A DNA stretch of 42,917 nucleotides from Dyella kyungheensis (GTDB lineage: Bacteria; Pseudomonadota; Gammaproteobacteria; Xanthomonadales; Rhodanobacteraceae), in assembly GCF_016905005.1 (NCBI RefSeq), contig NZ_JADIKC010000015.1:1-42917 (forward strand). The letters run 5' to 3'. A model generated the notes under the pieces. It was given only the letters and a program-made list of their open reading frames with translations. It had not been told where the DNA came from and did not search any database. Below are positions 6,999 through 11,971 of this stretch, one piece after another. Position 1 is the stretch's first letter. Every line of letters starts with the position of its first letter. The position numbers and the translations under genes are program-made.

Positions 6999-7058
6999 AT
7001 GGATAGAGACAACGAAGAATGGTGCCAGGATCAGTTAGGCGAGTTCAGCCATGCCTAA
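6999..7058 (+). CDS. 19-aa small ORF, first copy
   Basis: ATG 6999 with AAAAGGGG just upstream encodes MDRDNEEWCQDQLGEFSHA and stops at TAA 7056-7058. The coding part overlaps an inverted repeat (GGTGCCAGG at 7021-7029, CCTGGCACC at 7064-7072). The same peptide is encoded 152 bp downstream with one synonymous change. A diverged third copy at 7904-7948 keeps the frame (EEWCQERLGEFSHA). It could be a real micropeptide, or the C-terminal scrap of a lost gene such as a transposase with its terminal repeat. Confidence 0.35.
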   Translation: MDRDNEEWCQDQLGEFSHA

Positions 7059-7098
7059 TTGTCCCTGGCACCGTTTCCGGATTGGTCTACATCGCCTA

Positions 7099-7123
7099 GA
7101 TCCGCTTCCGGCCCAGAGCGGTC
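7099..7123 (+). repeat. array hairpin repeat, copy 16
   Basis: Same sequence as copy 15, in the second unit of the 152-bp duplication. Confidence 0.8.
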
Positions 7124-7150
7124 ATTCTGGATGATTAGAAAAGGGGCGCG

Positions 7151-7210
7151 ATGGATAGAGACAATGAAGAATGGTGCCAGGATCAGTTAGGCGAGTTCAG
7201 CCATGCCTAA
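7151..7210 (+). CDS. 19-aa small ORF, second copy
   Basis: It encodes the identical peptide to the ORF at 6999, with the same SD context. The single difference in the coding part (AAC to AAT at codon 5) is silent. Confidence 0.35.
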   Translation: MDRDNEEWCQDQLGEFSHA

Positions 7211-7344
7211 TTGTCCCTGGCACCGTTTCCTAAACGCGCGTGCACACCGAAAGCCGTGGAACCCACAACCGCAGATATGCGGACCTGTTTCGCAGACCAG
7301 ATCGTACGCTGTCAGTTGATCTCACTTTGAAGGAGTTCATGTCG

Positions 7345-7890
7345 ATGTCGACCCAGATTGACCCTCAAGTTACCGATTCCGTAACGCAAACCAATCCCCA
7401 GATCCGCGGAAGCTCGCCAGCCGCTGCGCTCGGTAGCCTCTATCAGGTCACGGTGCATGCCTTGGGCAATGCCGCGCAGAATGCCGTCAATAGCCAGCAG
7501 CAGAACGACATTTTGATGCAAGCGGCAACGACGCAAGCCGTCATGCAACTGTTGTCGATCGACAGTAACGGCGCGTCGCTCAACGAAGGAAAGTCTTCCG
7601 CCCCAATGCAGTCGATAGAAGACTTGACTGGTGCCTTGGCGAAGATCGAACGAGCGGTGGAATCACCGAACAAACTCGGAACGGACAATGTCAGCCCGTG
7701 GTCCCATGAGGCACGGGAGTTGATGAAGACAGTAGCGGACGCCTTGCGCGAATTTCAGCGGGTGTCACAGGAAGCTGGTATGGCCATGGTGAAGCAGGCT
7801 GCGAAGGCGGCTGTGTTGGTGCACTTGATCAACGCACCCGATCAACTGCAGCAGTATCAGAAGATCCTTGAGTTGATTGAAGAACTCTGA
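7345..7890 (+). CDS. RebB family (R-body) protein with C-terminal extension
   Basis: The N-terminal half, about residues 6-75, matches the RebB/'killing trait' family: QVTDSVTQTNPQIRG, then SPAAALGSLYQ, then NAAQNAVNSQQQNDILMQAATTQ and LLSID. Related Reb proteins build R-bodies, coiled protein ribbons first known from Caedibacter, and many Proteobacteria carry rebB-like genes in clusters. This one stands alone, and at 181 residues it is longer than typical RebB proteins. The extra C-terminal half is helical and alanine-rich (MVKQAAKAAVLVHLI). ATG 7345 is chosen because AAGGAG at 7330-7335 is nine bases away; ATG 7339 is in frame but only three bases from it. Confidence 0.75.
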   Translation: MSTQIDPQVTDSVTQTNPQIRGSSPAAALGSLYQVTVHALGNAAQNAVNSQQQNDILMQAATTQAVMQLLSIDSNGASLNEGKSSAPMQSIEDLTGALAKIERAVESPNKLGTDNVSPWSHEARELMKTVADALREFQRVSQEAGMAMVKQAAKAAVLVHLINAPDQLQQYQKILELIEEL

Positions 7891-7903
7891 CGCGGCGATT
7901 TGC

Positions 7904-7968
7904 GAAGAATGGTGTCAGGAGCGATTGGGCGAATTCAGCCATGCCTAGTTGTCCCTGGCACCCTTTCC
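7904..7968 (+). repeat. diverged third copy of the smORF/inverted-repeat segment
   Basis: It matches the end of the 152-bp unit: GAAGAATGGTGTCAGG to CCTGGCACC and CTTTCC. The reading frame is kept through EEWCQERLGEFSHA and a TAG stop, with mostly silent or mild changes, and the GGTG(T/C)CAGG / CCTGGCACC inverted repeat is also kept. It lacks the SD and start of the other two copies. Confidence 0.75.
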
Positions 7969-8063
7969 GTACTGGAAAGGATGTTTGACTCTCGGGTTTC
8001 TCTTGGGAGATGTTCTGGCTCGCAAGGCTTTTCGAAAAGACATTGTGAGCTAGGACCTGAGCC

Positions 8064-8087
8064 GGCCGCTTTCGACCCAAAGCAGAC
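8064..8087 (+). repeat. array hairpin repeat, copy 17
   Basis: GGCCGCTT, loop TCGACCCA, AAGCAGAC. It closes the rebB-containing interval. Confidence 0.85.
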
Positions 8088-8117
8088 TTTGCGCTAGGCC
8101 AGCATGAGGAGGTTGCC

Positions 8118-8369
8118 TTGGTTCTATTCGCGCTCACGAAACAGGGGCTATCCGAGATGCTTGATCTCGCTCGGGGTAGCAGCTCGGCTATCTGGGCGAA
8201 TGACGGTCTATTGGACGCTGCGATTCTGGGAAGGTTACGTGCAGAACGCTTTGATCTGACGACCTTCGTCCGCTGGATAGATCCGGCTGACGAAGCGGCA
8301 GTTCAAGACGCTGTAGAAAACATCCGGGAGCATCACCCCGATCAAGTCCTATACATTGAAAGGACTTAG
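8118..8369 (+). CDS. hypothetical protein, 83 aa, array gene
   Basis: Begins with TTG at 8118 after a strong SD GAGGAGG at 8106-8112. The protein (MVLFALTKQGLSEMLDLARGSSS...) is small, acidic and soluble, with a probable alpha-beta-alpha pattern and the end HHPDQVLYIERT. No recognised family. The remnant of a hairpin begins one base after its stop codon. Confidence 0.55.
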   Translation: MVLFALTKQGLSEMLDLARGSSSAIWANDGLLDAAILGRLRAERFDLTTFVRWIDPADEAAVQDAVENIREHHPDQVLYIERT

Positions 8370-8370
8370 C

Positions 8371-8390
8371 TCTACGTCCCGAAGCGGACA
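8371..8390 (+). repeat. array hairpin repeat, copy 18 (left arm lost)
   Basis: Only the loop end and right arm remain recognisable (GTCCCGAAGCGGAC, 8376-8389); the left GTCCGCTT arm is missing. It marks the left edge of a GC-rich segment that does not look like the rest of the array. Confidence 0.65.
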
Positions 8391-8616
8391 TTTTGTCAGC
8401 GCTGAGCCCTCACGCTCGCCTGCAGCGACGCGTACATCCATCTCGCCCAACCCTGACAGACGATGCCAACCCTGCTTGTTAGGGTCAGCCAGTCAATCGC
8501 GCTGTCGTGTTGTAGGGCCTCGCGAATGACCATGACTACCAAGTCATGAGGCGCGGGCCGTGAGTGCTGACACACCCACGACCCGCTAACCATCACCAAC
8601 TGATGTGGAGTTGATT
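8391..8616. other. intergenic segment with small hairpins
   Basis: 226 bases without a supported gene. It contains a perfect small hairpin CATGACT-ACCA-AGTCATG at 8531-8548. A 10-mer GCGCTGAGCC near 8399 recurs near 9055 before the next gene. Composition is richer in GC than in the array genes to the left. Confidence 0.35.
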
Positions 8617-8961
8617 ATGGCTACCCGCGATCATACGGGACGCATTCGCTCGTCCGTTCCCCCTGACGACACCCTCACTCCTCCGCTTGGCGACCCGTCA
8701 TCTGCGGCGGCGGCATGGCCCGAAACCCTGCGTCATGGCACTCGCGGTGACATCGCCTTGGCGGTGCTCGCCCTCACGCGCTTGCGTGCTGACAGCGAGC
8801 AGTGCCGCCACGCGCAGGCACGGGGATTCCCCGGCAGACCGCTGCCATGGCCGCTTCCCGTGGCTGTCACCGCCAGCCTGGGCACGGCCCTCTACTGCCT
8901 GCAGCAGTACGCCCGCCTGCTCGGTGACGAGCCTCGAGTGAACACCACACGCCTCCGATGA
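8617..8961 (+). CDS. hypothetical protein, 114 aa
   Basis: ATG 8617 has GGAG six bases upstream; a GTG at 8605 in the same frame is less likely. The protein is GC-rich in codon use and Ala/Leu/Arg-rich (ALAVLALTRLRADSEQCRHAQ, then PVAVTASLGTALYCLQQYARLL). The second half may form one or two hydrophobic helices. No recognised family. With the HigA-type gene that follows it makes up a two-gene segment whose base use differs from the array genes, suggesting a separate origin. Confidence 0.5.
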   Translation: MATRDHTGRIRSSVPPDDTLTPPLGDPSSAAAAWPETLRHGTRGDIALAVLALTRLRADSEQCRHAQARGFPGRPLPWPLPVAVTASLGTALYCLQQYARLLGDEPRVNTTRLR

Positions 8962-9099
8962 TCGCCGCTACGGCGCATCGGCCGGCAGGGCGATGCGCCG
9001 TACTCGGGCGATCACCGACGAAGCTGCCAAGCATTCACTGACACGGAGCGCTGTAAGCGCTGAGCCGCGGCGCGGCCGTGTCCGACAGGGAGAACCACC

Positions 9100-9414
9100 A
9101 TGGAACTGATCCAGCTCACCCCGCACTCGGAAGTGGACCCCTCGCAACCCCTGCGAGCCCCCGGCGACATCCTGCTGCACGCCTACCTGATCCCCAGCGC
9201 GCTCAACCCCGCCCAACTCGCCCGTCGCTCCGGCATCCCCTCCGACCACATCAAAGCCTTCATCGCCGACACCCACCCCATCACCCCCAAGACCGCGCTA
9301 CGCCTTTCCCTCATCTTCGACACCACCGCCTTCTACTGGCTGGCACTTCAGGCCCGATACGATCTGGAGAAAGCGAAGCCTGCGATCCGCGTCTATCGTC
9401 CGCTCGTTGATTAA
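9100..9414 (+). CDS. HigA-type antitoxin, XRE family
   Basis: 104 residues. The core APGDILLHAYLIPSALNPAQLARRSGIPSDHIKAF, followed by PITPKTALRLSLIFDTTAFYWLALQARYDL, follows the HigA/VapI addiction-module antidote pattern (HPGEiL...fL.P.g.s...LA...gv....i..i..g...it...ALrLa..f.....WL.lQ..yDL). In that family the HTH binds its own operator and the protein neutralises a HigB RNase. No HigB-like gene lies immediately upstream or downstream, so it is an orphan here. A GGGAGAACCACC SD precedes ATG 9100. Confidence 0.75.
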   Translation: MELIQLTPHSEVDPSQPLRAPGDILLHAYLIPSALNPAQLARRSGIPSDHIKAFIADTHPITPKTALRLSLIFDTTAFYWLALQARYDLEKAKPAIRVYRPLVD

Positions 9415-9431
9415 AGACAAACGCGCGACAA

Positions 9432-9490
9432 ATGGGATGGAGGTAGTTAGGGCCCACGGCCATTGTTCGAATTAGCTACCTCCGTCCCAT
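9432..9490. repeat. long inverted repeat (15-bp arms)
   Basis: ATGGGATGGAGGTAG at 9432-9446 pairs with CTACCTCCGTCCCAT at 9476-9490 with one T-G mismatch and a 29-base loop. It sits 17 bases after the HigA-type gene. There is no T-run after it, so it is not a classical intrinsic terminator; it may be a protein-binding site or a mobile-element end. Confidence 0.6.
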
Positions 9491-9510
9491 ATGCTCTGGG
9501 CGCTGCGAAG

Positions 9511-9534
9511 GTCCGTTCTGGACCCCAGGCGGAC
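9511..9534 (+). repeat. array hairpin repeat, copy 19
   Basis: GTCCGTTC, loop TGGACCCC, AGGCGGAC. Diverged but recognisable, in the same orientation. Confidence 0.65.
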
Positions 9535-9731
9535 ATCGGCAAAAACATGCGACAGATCAGGATTACCGACTTGGCTGGGCCGGATATTCCCAGCGTCAGC
9601 TTCGCCTTGCGAAAGTAGGTAAAGTGCGATGCCCGGGACTGACAGCCGGGCTTGGACGTCGGCATGCCGGGGGGCATGGCATCAGACCCGGCGGTCCATC
9701 CATCAGATAGTCACGACTACAGGGGAAAAAA
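9535..9731. other. 197-bp leader without a clear gene
   Basis: No supported coding region. It contains GC-rich stretches and ends with AGGGGAAAAAA, the SD of the next gene. Confidence 0.35.
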
Positions 9732-10193
9732 ATGTCGGACAATATGTATGTCGCTCCACAGGCGGCACTGGAAGAGGCTGGATCGGCCACAGGCGCTCTT
9801 TACTCGCCCATGCAGGCATCTGCCGGGGCATTTCTTGGCGGTCCGGTCGGACTTATCTATTTTCTCTATCGAAACTTCGTGGTGCTTGGAAAGAAGTCCG
9901 AAGCGCGCACTGCCCTGATGCTTGGCGCGGCGCTTATCGTGGCACTGTGGGTGATCCTGCCGATCCTTCCGCAGAAGATGTCCGGCGTTCCCTTCACTGT
10001 CGCGTATCTGGTCACGGCGCGGCTGGTGGTGGAGAAGTACCAACTGACCAAGCAGGCCATCGCCTCATCAACCCAATACACCTTCCAGTCCAACTGGAAC
10101 GTCTTTGGCATGGGCTTGCTTTGCCTGCTTGGCTCCCTCGCGCTCATCATCGGCCCCTACGTCGTTCTGTATGCGCTCGGTGTACTGAAGTAA
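9732..10193 (+). CDS. small integral membrane protein, 153 aa
   Basis: After a soluble N-terminus (MSDNMYVAPQAALEEAGSATG) there are three or four hydrophobic segments. These are around residues 30-46 (AFLGGPVGLIYFLYRNF), 62-80 (ALMLGAALIVALWVILPIL), 87-100 and 126-150 (MGLLCLLGSLALIIGPYVVLYAL). The N-terminal wording resembles inner-membrane proteins of unknown function whose soluble tail starts 'N.Y.aP.a'. No catalytic motif is visible. AGGGGA lies upstream of ATG 9732. It is followed 55 bases later by a hairpin. Confidence 0.6.
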   Translation: MSDNMYVAPQAALEEAGSATGALYSPMQASAGAFLGGPVGLIYFLYRNFVVLGKKSEARTALMLGAALIVALWVILPILPQKMSGVPFTVAYLVTARLVVEKYQLTKQAIASSTQYTFQSNWNVFGMGLLCLLGSLALIIGPYVVLYALGVLK

Positions 10194-10248
10194 CGATTAC
10201 ACCGTGCGCGGATCGTCGCGTCATTGGCTAATGCTGACGTACATCCAC

Positions 10249-10276
10249 TGTCCGCTTCGGCACTCCGAAGCGGACA
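10249..10276 (+). repeat. array hairpin repeat, copy 20, perfect 12-bp stem
   Basis: TGTCCGCTTCGG, loop CACT, CCGAAGCGGACA: the two arms are exact reverse complements over 12 bp. The usual loop yCGACCCa is replaced, yet pairing is kept and extended. This is good evidence that the hairpin, rather than a linear motif, is what is conserved. Confidence 0.85.
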
Positions 10277-10492
10277 GTTCACCGTCGATGTTGCTTCCAT
10301 GGCGACCCCGAGGGTCGACATCTCGGCTCATCGCTAAGGCCAGCTTTCTATCTGAGCCGGACCCGTTCCGTCGATTGGAACTGAGAAAGCGGCGGAGTAG
10401 CTGGCTTTCCAAAACCCGCTTCACTCGAATTGACGGTGTTACACGAACAATTCATGGTTGATGCCCATGGGCTTGGGAGGGCCGGGTTGGTT
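10277..10492. other. 216-bp intergenic region
   Basis: No supported gene. Forward reading frames begin here from TTG 10430 and ATG 10454 in frame with the following gene, but ATG 10493 fits its domain best. I see no clear promoter motif. Confidence 0.35.
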
Positions 10493-11050
10493 ATGACAGA
10501 GGCAGGCGAACTGGACACCGGCTATAGACAACTGGTGCGCGACCTTTCACCCATCGAGGCGCAAGTCTTGTTGGGGCGTCTTCAGGCCGAGGGCATTGAT
10601 GCGCATCTGGTCGGCCAGAATCACGCGCTGGCCAACCCGTTCTTGGTCAATGCATTGGGCGGCGTGCGCCTGTTCGTGCGCGAAGGGCAGCAGCAGTTGG
10701 CGCTGGAGATAATGGCGGCCACCGATCAGGGCGAGTACGTGCTTGGCGAGGAACTTCAGGCTGGTGAGACCCAGGGGGTGCCGGATGGCTCTCCAAGCAA
10801 AGAGGGCGCGCAAATCGATGATCCTGGGGCCAGAAAGCTGTTCGTATTTGTTGTGTTGCTCGTTCTGGCGATTCTGCTAGTGGCTGCGACCTTCAATGCC
10901 GTATGGGCGCAGTCGTACGACTACTTTCCCTATTCCATGACGCCCGAACCAGCGTCTCGCATCGTGGGGAAGTGGGTGCTCAGTGCCCTTCTGCTCTTGC
11001 ACCCTGTGGTTTGGATCTTCTTCATCGCCAGAGAGCTTAGGAAGAAGTAA
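10493..11050 (+). CDS. DUF2007-like protein with two membrane helices
   Basis: 185 residues. The N-terminal part (LSPIEAQVLLGRLQAEGIDAHLVGQNHALANPFL, then GGVRLFVREGQQQLALEIM) fits DUF2007, a small domain annotated as a putative signal-transducing or PII-like fold: helix, strand, 'eGI.a.l', 'gv.l.V...d...A..il'. Two membrane helices follow near residues 118-142 (KLFVFVVLLVLAILLVAATFN) and 163-182 (WVLSALLLLHPVVWIFFIA). Ligand unknown. GGGAGG at 10475-10480 is a rather distant SD for ATG 10493; TTG 10430 and ATG 10454 are alternatives. It belongs to the array by position and direction. Confidence 0.6.
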   Translation: MTEAGELDTGYRQLVRDLSPIEAQVLLGRLQAEGIDAHLVGQNHALANPFLVNALGGVRLFVREGQQQLALEIMAATDQGEYVLGEELQAGETQGVPDGSPSKEGAQIDDPGARKLFVFVVLLVLAILLVAATFNAVWAQSYDYFPYSMTPEPASRIVGKWVLSALLLLHPVVWIFFIARELRKK

Positions 11051-11087
11051 CGGCGAGGACTGATATCGCGGGCATACGAGTTTTACA

Positions 11088-11148
11088 TTGGCTACCAACG
11101 TGTCGCTCTCGGCCTGGTAGCCAACCTTAATAAGACTTCAAGGTTGGC
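11088..11148 (+). repeat. two overlapping inverted repeats
   Basis: Arm TTGGCTACCA (11088-11097) is the exact reverse complement of TGGTAGCCAA (11115-11124). In turn GCCAACCTT (11120-11128) is the exact reverse complement of AAGGTTGGC (11140-11148). The two stems share 11120-11124 and cannot form together, as in an attenuator. No T-run follows, so a transcription role is unproven. Confidence 0.55.
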
Positions 11149-11204
11149 TGGCGGGCTGCCACTGCAAAGTTGTTCGAGCGGGTCGCCTGCGGGAATAGAG
11201 GCAG

Positions 11205-11228
11205 GTCCTCTTTCGACCCATGGCAGGC
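11205..11228 (+). repeat. array hairpin repeat, copy 21
   Basis: GTCCTCTT, loop TCGACCCA, TGGCAGGC. Arms decayed, loop intact, same orientation. Confidence 0.65.
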
Positions 11229-11265
11229 GTCTACTTATGGAGCTGAACCGTGAAGGAGAGTGTCG

Positions 11266-11700
11266 GTGAACGTTGCGCAGGTCATCGCGATCGCCCTGGG
11301 CTTGGTGGCTGCAAACGCAGCGGTGTTCCTCTTTGCATTGAATCCGGGGATGGCAAATGGCTTCTTTCTCGGGGCGTTGATCTTTTTCCTGCTCGCTCAG
11401 CAGCCACGCAGCATGCTCGGGTTCGCGCTGACGTTGCGTGACTGGGGCGATAAATGGCGAGACTGGCTGGGACTGAGCCAAGAAGAGGCGGTTGCAACCG
11501 GGAGAGCCCGTCGTCGGGCTGCGCATCGATCGATAGTCGTGCTCAATCTGTTTGTCTTGGTCGGCCTGCTGTCGATGTGTGCACGGCCGCCGGAGACCAT
11601 TCATGCCATGCAGGTCGATCGATCCTGCCTGTTTGGCATGTGGCTTGGATTGATGACTGGTTACTTTGTCGCCATCGGTCGACGAGAGGCGCCACCTTGA
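11266..11700 (+). CDS. small membrane protein, 144 aa
   Basis: GTG 11266 is favoured because AAGGAG at 11253-11258 is seven bases away; the in-frame GTG at 11260 is only one base from it. The N-terminus has two adjacent hydrophobic segments (VIAIALGLVAANAAVFLFAL and FFLGALIFFLLAQ). A basic soluble stretch (WLGLSQEEAVATGRARRRAAH) follows, then two more segments (VVLNLFVLVGLLSM and FGMWLGLMTGYFVAIG). No recognised family. It is the last small gene of the array before ordinary chromosomal genes begin. Confidence 0.6.
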   Translation: MNVAQVIAIALGLVAANAAVFLFALNPGMANGFFLGALIFFLLAQQPRSMLGFALTLRDWGDKWRDWLGLSQEEAVATGRARRRAAHRSIVVLNLFVLVGLLSMCARPPETIHAMQVDRSCLFGMWLGLMTGYFVAIGRREAPP

Positions 11701-11895
11701 GGGGTACGCGTACCGATGCTCGGTGCATGGCGGTCGCGCGCAGAGGTAGCCATCGGCCCATTCATCCGGTTGATTCCGCGACTGAAACTGGCGCTTACGT
11801 GGCCTATCGCGCGGAGCATTCCCCGCTGCCAGCATCGCGACATTTCGCGAATGGGTGATGACGGAGGTGGCAGCAGCCGGCTGAGTGGGGGCAGC

Positions 11896-11919
11896 CCTGA
11901 CTTTCGACCCATGGCAGAG
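11896..11919 (+). repeat. array hairpin repeat, copy 22 (decayed)
   Basis: CCCTGACT, loop TTCGACCC, ATGGCAGA: the loop CGACCCATGG matches copy 21, but the arms are largely lost. It is the last recognisable copy in the array and lies 52 bases before the M3 peptidase start. Confidence 0.5.
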
Positions 11920-11971
11920 GAGGCAAGATGTGTTTAGGTCGGGGTTTGTGCAGTCCACTGGGGAACTCCTG

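Larger units (their letters stand above)
6929..7230 (+). repeat. 152-bp tandem duplication containing hairpin and smORF
   Basis: Two direct copies (6929-7080 and 7081-7230) of the same 152-bp unit, nearly identical: only two differences noticed, G/A in CTACGTCG/CTACATCG and C/T in GACAAC/GACAAT. Each unit holds one array hairpin (CGACCC loop changed to CGGCCC), an SD-like AAGGGG, a 19-codon ORF, and an inverted repeat GGTGCCAGG / CCTGGCACC that encloses the end of that ORF. The near identity points to a recent duplication of one module. Confidence 0.85.

Noticed and set aside
1-11930. Classical integron with attC sites
   Set aside because: The repeats are ~24 bp with a short loop, and I found no RYYYAAC...GTTRRRY pair around them. 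A GTTAGGC/GCCTAAT pair inside 7035-7058 is in the wrong order for an attC site and lies within the duplicated unit.
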